Positions 56,357-64,000 of a stretch of 64,000 bases of DNA are shown here, piece by piece. Location of the stretch: assembly GCF_000364225.2 (NCBI RefSeq), contig NZ_AQFT02000001.1:1674001-1738000 (forward strand), given 5' to 3'. The notes below the pieces were generated by a model. The model ran no database searches, had not been told where the DNA came from, and worked only from the letters and a program-made list of their open reading frames with translations. This DNA comes from Eubacterium plexicaudatum ASF492 (GTDB lineage Bacteria; Bacillota; Clostridia; Lachnospirales; Lachnospiraceae). Every line of letters begins with the position of its first letter. The stretch's first letter is position 1. Made by a program: the position numbers and the translations under genes.

Positions 56357-59300
56357 TTATGCTGTTTCCGGCTGTTTCCCGCCGATGTTTAACTCCGCAT
56401 CCAGCTCTGCCAAACGTGCAGACTTTCGTTGCAGTTCTTCTTCCTGCGGGAACGGTTTGCCGATCTCTGCTTTTGCTGCTTCCTGCTGTTGGAGCAGATT
56501 AGACAGCTTGATTTTGTAGGTTTCCAAACTTTCCGGCATTTTGTCCAGGGCATTGTCAATACGGGTAAGATTACCGCGGGCATCTGCACCAGGCTCAACC
56601 TGATAGGAGACTGCACCTTTCAGGGTTAGTTTATGGGTAAAGCCACTGAACTTCACGGACAATGCGAATCCTCGGTAGTTACCTATAATGACTGGCTCTA
56701 TGCCCGTGATTTCCTGGCAGGCGTCCAGAAGCGCAGCACCAGCGGAAGCTTTGTCGGTGTATGACATACCATTGATTTCCATGCCAGCGAAGCCGTCTGC
56801 CGGGTGCGGGTGCTGCTGTAAGGTTTGGATATCGGATTGCAGACCCGCAATAAAGCCCTGTGCTTCCTGTATCTGGGATGGAAAATTCTTTAACAGGTCA
56901 TCTTCCAAACGATACTGCTTGCTGTTGTGGTCGGCCTTCATAATGCGGAGCTTGGAAACCTCCAAGTCAAGATCCATACGCTCCTTGATACGGGGATCGC
57001 CTGCACAAAGGGCTTTGATTTCCGCAAATGATAAAGCTGTTTCATCAACATCCTCACAACTGCGGACAGGGGATTTGCTGGTCATAATCTGTGAAATGAA
57101 TTTCTGCTTGTTCTCCAAAGTCTGCCATAGGTATGCATCGAAGGTACCATTTGTTACATACCGATATACGTGGACTTTTGCGTTCTGGTTGCCCCTGCGC
57201 TCGATACGTCCTTTTCTTTGGATCAGGTCACGAGGGCGCCAGGGTGCGTCCAGATCATGCAGAGCAACCAGCCGGTCCTGGACGTTGGTCCCGGCACCCA
57301 TCTTTTGCGTAGAGCCAATCAGGACACGCACCTGTCCGCTGCGGACTTTGGCGAACAGCTCTTTTTTCTGGATGTCTGTTTTGGCTTCGTGTATAAATAC
57401 AACCTGCTCCGGTTTCATGCCGCCGGCAATGAGCTTCCTGCGGATGTCGTCGTATACGTTGATGAAGCCTGTTTCTTCCCCGGATGTGCCTGCGGATGGT
57501 GTGGAAACGTCGCAGAAAACCAGTTGTGTAAGCTTTTCAGAGTCGCCCTCACGCCAGTGTTTCAGCACATTTGCGACGCACAGGTTGACCTTCGTCCCCG
57601 GCTCGTCTGGAAGCAGCGGGTTGATGATACGCTGGTCAAGCCCCAGCTTGCGCCCGTCGGACGTTATCTTTAACATGTTGTCGATGCGTGAGTCAAGGCC
57701 ATTGTGTACTTTCTCCGCGCGTTTGGACAGTTCTTTCACCATTGCCTGTTGGTGCTGTGTCGGCTCGGACACAATGTTATGGTACTCCACTTCCGGTGTC
57801 GGAAGATTAAGCTGGTCGGCAGTCTTGATATCCGCTACCTCTTTGAAAACCTGCATAAGCTCAGGAAGGTTAAAGAACCTGGCAAAGCGGGTTCTGGCAC
57901 GGTATCCGGTTCCTTCCGGAGCAAGCTCCAGCGCAGTGGTCGTTTCTCCGAAGGTGGAAGCCCATGTGTCAAAATGAATCATGCCAAGCTCCTGTAAGCG
58001 GTTGTATTGCAGGTATCTCTGGATGGTATACAGTTCTGTCATACTGTTCGAGATCGGGGTCCCCGTAGCGAACACAATGCCCCTGCCGTCGGTGATTTCG
58101 TCCAGATACTGGCATTTGGCGAACATATCCGAGGATTTCTGTGCGTCGGAAGTGGAGAGACCGGCCACATTACGCATTTTTGTGTACAGAAACAAGTTCT
58201 TATAGTTATCCGACTCGTCGATGAACATCATGTCCACGCCCAGTTCCTCAAACGTCACAACGTCATCTTTGCGGTCATTTGCCTGTAACTTTTCCAGACG
58301 CTCTTCCAGACTTTTCTTTGTTCGTTCAAGCTGCTTTACGGTGAAGCCTTCCCCGCCGCTGGCTTTTACTTCGGCTATGCCTTCCGTGATTTCGTCGATT
58401 TGTGATTCAACCAGCATTTCCTGCCGTTCTTTGCTGACTGGGATACGCTCGAACTGGGAATGTCCGATGATAACGGCATCAATGTCGCTGGTCGCAATCC
58501 TGGCACAGAACTTCTTTCTGTTTGCAGTTTCAAAATCCTTTTTGGTAGTGACGAGAATATTTGCTGCAGGGTACAGGCGCAGCCATTCCGCTGCCGTTTG
58601 CTCTGTTAAGTGATTCGGAACCACGACAATGGATTTTGTGCAAAGCCCAAGGCGTTTACTCTCCATTGCGGAAGCAATCATCTCGAACGTCTTGCCGGCC
58701 CCAACTTCATGGGCAAGGAGCGTGTTGCCGCCATACAGCACATGGGCAATGGCGTTTAACTGGTGCGGCTGCAGTTTAATTGCAGGATTGATACCGGAAA
58801 ATACGATATGGCTTCCGTCGTATTCGCGCGGTCTTGTCGAATTAAACTTTTCATTGTAAAGGCTTACCAGTGTCTGCCGCCTTCCAGCATCTTTGAAAAT
58901 CCAGTCCTGAAAGGCACTGCGGATTGCCTGCTGTTTCTGCGATGCGAGCGTAGTTTCTTTTGCGTTCAGCACACGCTTTTCCTTGCCCTCAGCATCCTCT
59001 ACGGTGTCGTAAATACGGACGTCCCTGAGATTAAGGGAGTCCTCCAGGATATGGTAGGCGTTTGCCCTGCTGGTGCCATAGGTAGTGTAGGCAGCGACAT
59101 CATTGTACGAGATTCTGCTTTTGTTGGAGACAAACCATTCTGCCGTAGCCGGGGAGTAATTGACGGTGATAATGTTGCACAGATAGCCGGGCGTGTTGAG
59201 AGTTTCAACCATAAACTGCTGGATATAGGATTTATCAATCCATGTAGCCCCCAGTCTTACCTCGATCTCAGATGCGTCAAGGTCTTTGGGCAGTGCTGCT

Positions 59301-62300
59301 CTTAACGCTTCCACGTTAATCTGATAAGCGTTGTCCTGTTCCGCAGCGTTTTCAGCCAAACGCAGCTTGCGCCGCACATTTCCAGATAAATATTCATCGG
59401 CGGTCTGGTAAATACTCGTGGCAGGGTCTTTGTAGATAACCCCCTGCAGCTCCCTGATAAGTGTATCTTCTGTCTTTCCAGTCAGCTTTGCCATAAATGG
59501 CAGGTCAACTTTTGCGTGTTCCCCGATGGAAACGGTCAGGGCTTCCGATGCGGTGCTTACACTGGTGATTGTTTTATGCTGCTTGATGGTACGTTTGGTA
59601 AACATATCCGCTTTTCTCAGGAGCTTTCCGTTATCGTCAAGGATTTCCAACGAACAGAGCAGGTAATAGGAACTGTCCCGGTCAAATGCCATGCGGTTGG
59701 CACGGTCGTTGATTAGGCCGTACTTGCGGGTGAAAATGTCATAGAGCTGGTTTAGTTCCGCCTGTTTCTGGGCAATGGTGCTGTCTGTTACAGATTCGTC
59801 CATCTGCAAATGGATAAGATGCTGCACACAATCACGCAGGGCAATCATGCCTTTGACACGGTTTTTAGCGGTCTGGTTCAGCTCCTGCTTTATCATGGCG
59901 CTGTTTTGCCGGTAGTAAACTTCTCCGTCTATGAGCGTAAAGGAATAGTTCTTTACATCGGGATTTGCAGGGATGGTATCTGCTTTGGCAGTTTCTTCCT
60001 GTCCTGCTGGTACAGCAGCATGGTAACTGCCGCTGATATGGGATACGGCTTCGTGAAGAAGGCTTGCAAGTTCTGTATCAGGGAACGGTAATACCGTGTA
60101 ATCCATGCCGTGTGCCGTACTTTCGGATGTCTGGTTGCCCAGCACCATATCCGGATGGTCTGCAAAATACTGGTTGACCGGAAATCCGTCTGCATTTTCT
60201 GCTGTCTGCACCCATGCTGGTTCTTCAATATATGGGGTATCACGCTTCTGTAAGAATAGAATGTCTGAAACCACCTCTGTGCCAGCGTTTGCCTTAAAAG
60301 CGTTATTTGGCAAACGTACCGCGCCAAGAAGACCGGCTCTTTCTGACAGATATTTACGCACGCTTATATCCTTAGCATCCATCGTGTAGCGGCTGGTGAC
60401 AAAAGCAAGGATACCGCCAGGACGCACCTGGTCAAGAGCTTTTGCCAGAAAGTAATTGTGGATAGAAAAGCCCAGCTTGTTGTAGGCTGGATCGTTTACT
60501 TTGTACTGTCCGAACGGCACGTTGCCGATAGCAAGGTCGAAGAAATTGTTTGGATAGTCTGTTTTTTCGTATCCGCAGACGCTTATTTTTGCCTTTGGAT
60601 AGAGCAGCTTTGCAATACGTCCGCTGATGCTGTCCAGCTCCACACCATACAGCTTAGAGCCTTTCATGCCTTCTGGGAGAAGCCCGAAGAAGTTGCCAAT
60701 GCCGCAGGACGGCTCCAGAATGTTGCCGCACTGGAAGCCCATGCTGCTGATGGCTGCATAGATTGCGTTAATTACAACAGGGCTGGTGTAGTGTGCATTT
60801 AAGGTGCTTGCTCTGGCAGAAACGTATTCTTTCGGAGTAAGTGCTGTTTTCAGCTCCGTATACTCCCTTTCCCAGTCAGCTTTATTTTCGTCGAACGCAT
60901 CCGGGATGCCGCCCCATCCAACGTACCGGGATAAAGTTTGCTGTTCCTCTGGTGTTGCGGTGCGCTTTTCTGCTTCGATTTGTTTTAATGCAGCGATTGC
61001 CGCAATGTTCATGACGAACTTAGCCTTTGGCCCACCTGTGCCGGGCTGGTCATCTGTGATTACAAAGTTTTCGGCGGCAGGAAGTTCTCTAACCTCTGAC
61101 GGATCAAGTACAATTTCCTGTTTTTTGATATTGTCAGATGCCGGCTCCGCCACTGTAATATCATCAGGATTAGCGTTATCCTCTGGGCATGGCTCTTCCA
61201 CGGCGGGCTGCTGTGCATCTGCCAAAGCATCGTTACCGTTTTGTCCTGCTTCGGAAACGGGTGGTTCCTGTGTTTCTGCAAGTACAGGGTATGTTTCAGC
61301 GAATATCTCCTGTAAAATTTGATTGTGGAATTCGCTCAAATCGTAATAGGCTTTCAGAAACCGCAGATCTGCAAGGGAGAGGGCAGCACGTTTTACTGCA
61401 GCTTCACCCTCCAGCTCTGCGTTCTCCCTGTCACTGTTTTTGCAGGCATTCTGGTATGCGGTGTCGGATAAGAGAAAATCTTTGATCACAGGTTTATACT
61501 GGCTGTAGATTTCCTGAACTGTCGGTTTGGAAGCTTTAGCCGCAGAATTGTCAGAAGCGGAAGGCGTGTCATCACCCTCCGCTTCAGAAACGTTACTATG
61601 CTGTTGTGCCGCCTGCTTCTGTCGCTCATAACTTAAAATGCTCATTCCGATCTGGTGGAGTACCTGGCTGCCCGCCTGGTTTACCGCCACGCCAAGAATT
61701 TGTATGAGTTTTGGCGTATTAAAATCGTTTAAATTCCTAAAATCTTCCAGACGAAAATGTTTTTCTGCGTGCAGTCCGCAGCGGGACAGCAGGACATAGG
61801 CGGTACTTACGCTTGCAACATCGCAAAACTCCATGCCGACATTGTATTCATCCATTCCTTCCAGAGTGCTTCCTGCCAGCTCGTACATAATTTGGCTGTG
61901 ATAATCGTCCCAATAATCTTTAGCCAGCTTTGCCGCAATATCTTCAAGCTGGTCGGGAAAACCGTTGTGACAGGGAATGCCAAACCGCTCCTCCAGAGCC
62001 TTTGTAACCACATCGCGGTATTCTTCCTGGTACTGCCAGAGAACCAGATTGCAGGAATTGTTTTTTGTGCCGGTGTCCGACACATCAAAGACATACCGGA
62101 TACGCGGATACCCGTTATCGACATGGACGAGGGCAATGCCCTTAGAGCCACGACGCACATAACGGCGCATTTTCTTTGTCCAGATGTCAAAGCCTGCGAC
62201 TGCGGTGGATCTGGGGTTCTGGGCGTGGATTAAGAGCTGGTCGGGGAACGAATACTTATACAGGCGGGATGCTGTGGTAAGAAATCCCGTCCAGTTTTCC

Positions 62301-62368
62301 AGATTTCTGGTAAGCCCTGCGGCTGTCTGTCCCGCAAGCTGGACATAGGTCTGTAATTTATCAGGCAT
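56357..62368 (-). CDS. Giant methyltransferase - SNF2-type helicase protein (2003 residues)
   Basis: Element-encoded DNA-processing protein. Residues about 1-270 form an ArdC-like N-terminal region (SRLYKYSFPDQLLIHAQNPR). Residues about 500-760 form an adenine-type methyltransferase domain with motif I NILEPSCGIGNFFGLLP and motif IV DLAIGNVPFGQY (NVPF instead of NPPY). A SNF2-like helicase follows, with Walker A AHEVGAGKTFEM, Walker B MMFIDESDNYKN, ATGTPISNSM and QRKGRIERRGNQNA. The C-terminus is coiled coil. AAAGGAG precedes ATG 62368. Similar proteins are common on Clostridia conjugative elements and may protect or remodel incoming DNA. Confidence 0.88.
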   Translation of the reverse strand: MPDKLQTYVQLAGQTAAGLTRNLENWTGFLTTASRLYKYSFPDQLLIHAQNPRSTAVAGFDIWTKKMRRYVRRGSKGIALVHVDNGYPRIRYVFDVSDTGTKNNSCNLVLWQYQEEYRDVVTKALEERFGIPCHNGFPDQLEDIAAKLAKDYWDDYHSQIMYELAGSTLEGMDEYNVGMEFCDVASVSTAYVLLSRCGLHAEKHFRLEDFRNLNDFNTPKLIQILGVAVNQAGSQVLHQIGMSILSYERQKQAAQQHSNVSEAEGDDTPSASDNSAAKASKPTVQEIYSQYKPVIKDFLLSDTAYQNACKNSDRENAELEGEAAVKRAALSLADLRFLKAYYDLSEFHNQILQEIFAETYPVLAETQEPPVSEAGQNGNDALADAQQPAVEEPCPEDNANPDDITVAEPASDNIKKQEIVLDPSEVRELPAAENFVITDDQPGTGGPKAKFVMNIAAIAALKQIEAEKRTATPEEQQTLSRYVGWGGIPDAFDENKADWEREYTELKTALTPKEYVSARASTLNAHYTSPVVINAIYAAISSMGFQCGNILEPSCGIGNFFGLLPEGMKGSKLYGVELDSISGRIAKLLYPKAKISVCGYEKTDYPNNFFDLAIGNVPFGQYKVNDPAYNKLGFSIHNYFLAKALDQVRPGGILAFVTSRYTMDAKDISVRKYLSERAGLLGAVRLPNNAFKANAGTEVVSDILFLQKRDTPYIEEPAWVQTAENADGFPVNQYFADHPDMVLGNQTSESTAHGMDYTVLPFPDTELASLLHEAVSHISGSYHAAVPAGQEETAKADTIPANPDVKNYSFTLIDGEVYYRQNSAMIKQELNQTAKNRVKGMIALRDCVQHLIHLQMDESVTDSTIAQKQAELNQLYDIFTRKYGLINDRANRMAFDRDSSYYLLCSLEILDDNGKLLRKADMFTKRTIKQHKTITSVSTASEALTVSIGEHAKVDLPFMAKLTGKTEDTLIRELQGVIYKDPATSIYQTADEYLSGNVRRKLRLAENAAEQDNAYQINVEALRAALPKDLDASEIEVRLGATWIDKSYIQQFMVETLNTPGYLCNIITVNYSPATAEWFVSNKSRISYNDVAAYTTYGTSRANAYHILEDSLNLRDVRIYDTVEDAEGKEKRVLNAKETTLASQKQQAIRSAFQDWIFKDAGRRQTLVSLYNEKFNSTRPREYDGSHIVFSGINPAIKLQPHQLNAIAHVLYGGNTLLAHEVGAGKTFEMIASAMESKRLGLCTKSIVVVPNHLTEQTAAEWLRLYPAANILVTTKKDFETANRKKFCARIATSDIDAVIIGHSQFERIPVSKERQEMLVESQIDEITEGIAEVKASGGEGFTVKQLERTKKSLEERLEKLQANDRKDDVVTFEELGVDMMFIDESDNYKNLFLYTKMRNVAGLSTSDAQKSSDMFAKCQYLDEITDGRGIVFATGTPISNSMTELYTIQRYLQYNRLQELGMIHFDTWASTFGETTTALELAPEGTGYRARTRFARFFNLPELMQVFKEVADIKTADQLNLPTPEVEYHNIVSEPTQHQQAMVKELSKRAEKVHNGLDSRIDNMLKITSDGRKLGLDQRIINPLLPDEPGTKVNLCVANVLKHWREGDSEKLTQLVFCDVSTPSAGTSGEETGFINVYDDIRRKLIAGGMKPEQVVFIHEAKTDIQKKELFAKVRSGQVRVLIGSTQKMGAGTNVQDRLVALHDLDAPWRPRDLIQRKGRIERRGNQNAKVHVYRYVTNGTFDAYLWQTLENKQKFISQIMTSKSPVRSCEDVDETALSFAEIKALCAGDPRIKERMDLDLEVSKLRIMKADHNSKQYRLEDDLLKNFPSQIQEAQGFIAGLQSDIQTLQQHPHPADGFAGMEINGMSYTDKASAGAALLDACQEITGIEPVIIGNYRGFALSVKFSGFTHKLTLKGAVSYQVEPGADARGNLTRIDNALDKMPESLETYKIKLSNLLQQQEAAKAEIGKPFPQEEELQRKSARLAELDAELNIGGKQPETA

Positions 62369-62441
62369 GGCTGCCACTCCTTTCGTGTGAAAAAGCTTTT
62401 TTTGCTTTCCCACCCGTTTTCTGCCTGTGGCAGAAAAATTC

Positions 62442-62462
62442 AAGCCACCTGATGGGTGGCTT
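62442..62462 (-). terminator. Terminator after the DUF5688-like gene
   Basis: AAGCCACC / GGTGGCTT stem with a 5-base loop, followed on the minus strand by GAATTTTT. It separates the gene at 62480 from the giant helicase gene. Confidence 0.8.
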
Positions 62463-62479
62463 GATACGGGACACTATTT

Positions 62480-63421
62480 CTACACTGGCGTTGGACGGTA
62501 TACAGACAGCAGATGGGTCTTTGCATTGTAGAAGTAGACGGAATCACTCAGGATGTTATTTTGCCGGATGGCCCGCGGGTCACGGTTGACTTGCATCACA
62601 ACATTTTTTACCTCTGCAATATCACCTACTGCTGCGATGTCGGCTGCAAGCATTTCGTTCCGGCTTGACGGGAGCAGACATAAATCATCTGTTCCCAGCT
62701 GGTGTGCGACCTCCTGCAGGAAACGGTCAGACAGAACCGCACGGCTGCCATCAATGCCTGTCCTGTTGGTCAGAACATAGAGCGGTGATTTACTGACCGG
62801 GTCTATGCCGTCCAGAAGGCCGGCATCCGTTCCTTCCGCAAGTCCGGCTTCGCATATCACGCTGATGATGTTCCTGCATATGTAATGCTCTGACTCCGTG
62901 TTTCTTTCGGCGATGCTGAGGACATCTTCCCCGGTCAGCCCCAGTATCTGTAAGAGATCATTGCTGACCAGAAAAGATCCACTGTCCAAATACCATCTCG
63001 GTACTGCCGCCAGGTCAAGCACATCTTTGTAAGGACACATTTCCAGTAATTTCCGGTTTTGTTCCTTATTGATTAAGGCAAGACGAATAGATTTCTGTGC
63101 GTTTTCCGGTGTAAGCTCCGGGATTTCCGGGTATTCACAGGTTTTTCTGGCAATATCCGCTGCATCGGCTGCAATCATGGACAGTGGCATCCCAGACAGG
63201 TAGTCTTCATACAGCTTTTCAGGGTAGATCAGCGGTGCAGTATTCCCGCCGTCCAGTTTGAGTATAAGCCCCTCTGATGTTTCATTGATTCTAACCGATT
63301 CTGTTTCCATAAAATTTACCGGTCTGGCTACACAGTCCTGTATTTTGTCCTGCAAGGCTCTTTTAAACGATTCGTAACCCATAGCCGGTTCCTGCTTTGT
63401 CTGTATTGGTCTGTTATTCAT
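62480..63421 (-). CDS. DUF5688-like protein
   Basis: A 313-residue soluble protein, MNNRPIQTKQEPAMGYESFK, then LQDKIQDCVARPVNFMETES, YEDYLSGMPLSMIAADAADI and a C-terminal part with DDLCLLPSSRNEMLAADIAA. This matches the DUF5688 proteins carried by many Lachnospiraceae conjugative elements, to my recollection. AAAGGAG lies before ATG 63421. Function unknown; no catalytic motif was recognised. Confidence 0.75.
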   Translation of the reverse strand: MNNRPIQTKQEPAMGYESFKRALQDKIQDCVARPVNFMETESVRINETSEGLILKLDGGNTAPLIYPEKLYEDYLSGMPLSMIAADAADIARKTCEYPEIPELTPENAQKSIRLALINKEQNRKLLEMCPYKDVLDLAAVPRWYLDSGSFLVSNDLLQILGLTGEDVLSIAERNTESEHYICRNIISVICEAGLAEGTDAGLLDGIDPVSKSPLYVLTNRTGIDGSRAVLSDRFLQEVAHQLGTDDLCLLPSSRNEMLAADIAAVGDIAEVKNVVMQVNRDPRAIRQNNILSDSVYFYNAKTHLLSVYRPTPV

Positions 63422-63517
63422 GGTGTGACGCTCCTTTTTTATAATTGCTCCCGGCGTGCGGATGCACGCCTGTCCGTTGATGCGCACGAACATCAGATTT
63501 TGTAGCGGCAGAAAAAA

Positions 63518-63545
63518 CAGCATCCGTTGTGCGATCCGGATGCTG
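63518..63545 (-). terminator. Terminator after the PIN gene
   Basis: CAGCATCCG / CGGATGCTG stem; on the minus strand it is followed by TTTTTTCTGCC. It lies 13 bases after the PIN stop. Confidence 0.85.
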
Positions 63546-63557
63546 CCTGTTGTACAA

Positions 63558-63956
63558 TCAATATTTTTCTATAAACTCTGCCATGGTAAGGATTTCTGGA
63601 ATTTCCACATCAAGAACCAGAAAATCCTTATCCCCAGTCAGAAATATATCAACACTTTCCATGATAGCTGTTGCCAATATTGGTGAGTCTTTCCTGTCCC
63701 TCATTTTGGGAAATTCGTCTAAGTCTAATGTTTTTGGTGTACAAACAAGTTCAAATGGCAGCTCAAGAAAGAAACGGTCAAGAAATTTTCTTTTTCCAGA
63801 AAATTTACGGTCAGTCACCAGATTGAGTTCTTCAATGACGTAATCACATACTACAATCTGGTGATTATCTGTCAGCCGCTTTGCAAGATCCCTTGTCTGT
63901 ACAGACGGGAAGAAAATCATGGAAATGAAAATGTTGGTATCAACCATTACCCGCAA
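63558..63956 (-). CDS. PIN-domain toxin (VapC-like)
   Basis: The 132-residue PIN nuclease has first acid D6 in RVMVDTNIFISM, E in YVIEELNLVT, D in RDRKDSPILATA and D in FLTGDKDFLVLD, the four-acid metal site of the fold. The start is TTG 63956 (AGGGGG upstream) or the ATG three codons later. PIN proteins of this size are usually toxins cleaving RNA. The antitoxin would lie upstream, outside the window; its last codons probably overlap this start. Confidence 0.85.
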   Translation of the reverse strand: MRVMVDTNIFISMIFFPSVQTRDLAKRLTDNHQIVVCDYVIEELNLVTDRKFSGKRKFLDRFFLELPFELVCTPKTLDLDEFPKMRDRKDSPILATAIMESVDIFLTGDKDFLVLDVEIPEILTMAEFIEKY

Positions 63957-64000
63957 ACTAATACCCCCTTACTTTTTTTATGGAATAAAACAAAACTTGT

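Larger units (their letters stand above)
45861..64000. mobile_element. Integrative element, left part (extends beyond the window)
   Basis: The integrase is at the left boundary with its 3' end facing outward, then xis, as in Tn916-type elements. Serine recombinases, PcfJ/PcfK, a methyltransferase-helicase and a PIN toxin follow. Base usage shifts to more GC-rich, codon-unlike genes compared with the AT-rich region before 45.9 kb. The right end and conjugation genes are not in the window, and the exact left att site was not resolved. Confidence 0.65.

Noticed and set aside
1-64000. tRNA, rRNA, CRISPR arrays
   Set aside because: No cloverleaf-like, rRNA-like or spacer-repeat sequence was recognised by eye on either strand; a dedicated scan was not possible.

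Overview
The window looks like a chromosomal segment of a low-to-moderate-GC Gram-positive anaerobe, most likely a gut Lachnospiraceae (class Clostridia). This rests on gene content: SpoIIIE/FtsK beside a TepA-type ClpP relative, Rex, alr followed by mazF, ADP-glucose glycogen synthase, a Gly/Cys-rich HCB-type protein, PcfJ/PcfK and a DUF5688-like protein. No rRNA, tRNA or CRISPR array was seen.

Region 1 (1-22.7 kb) is core genome, mostly on the minus strand: xpt (plus strand), a zinc-ribbon/chitobiase-like membrane protein, folD, ftsK/spoIIIE, uppP, tepA, glgA, a YebC/TACO1 protein, a CBS/CorC protein, mazF, alr, bifunctional nnr, rex, an ABC-F ATPase, icd, small proteins, an ECF sigma/anti-sigma pair and a hemerythrin-receiver fusion.

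Region 2 (22.8-43.4 kb) is a remodelled surface-polysaccharide region. It has a broken MBOAT acyltransferase and a truncated GT2 separated by a DDE insertion sequence, then a GT4. Next comes an Rpn-family nuclease gene cut in two by a complete 3.56-kb transposon (DUF6431 protein, DDE transposase, ExeA-like ATPase, small cargo protein) with a 6-bp target duplication. After it lies an ABC-type polysaccharide export operon: Wzm, Wzt with a C-terminal domain, a small protein, a triple-domain glycosyltransferase of about 1100 residues and a coiled-coil methyltransferase. Upstream of this operon are a decayed DUF262/AAA-ATPase cassette and nested remnants of IS66, an IS256-like element and a second copy of the DUF6431 transposon.

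Region 3 (43.4-45.7 kb) holds a membrane protein and a TPR/RCC1-propeller protein, probably one operon. Region 4 (about 45.9 kb to the window end) is the left part of an integrative element: tyrosine integrase, Tn916-like excisionase, a coiled-coil repeat protein, two serine recombinases, an internally duplicated protein, PcfJ and PcfK, a MITE, an Rpn nuclease, a 2003-residue methyltransferase-helicase, a DUF5688-like protein and a PIN toxin. No relaxase or conjugation ATPase is in view.

About twenty genes across the window carry single-base frameshifts, nearly all in homopolymers, and adding or removing one base restores a family-like protein. The simplest reading is uncorrected sequencing or assembly error. 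Composite coordinates are given for these genes, with the break positions in the evidence.
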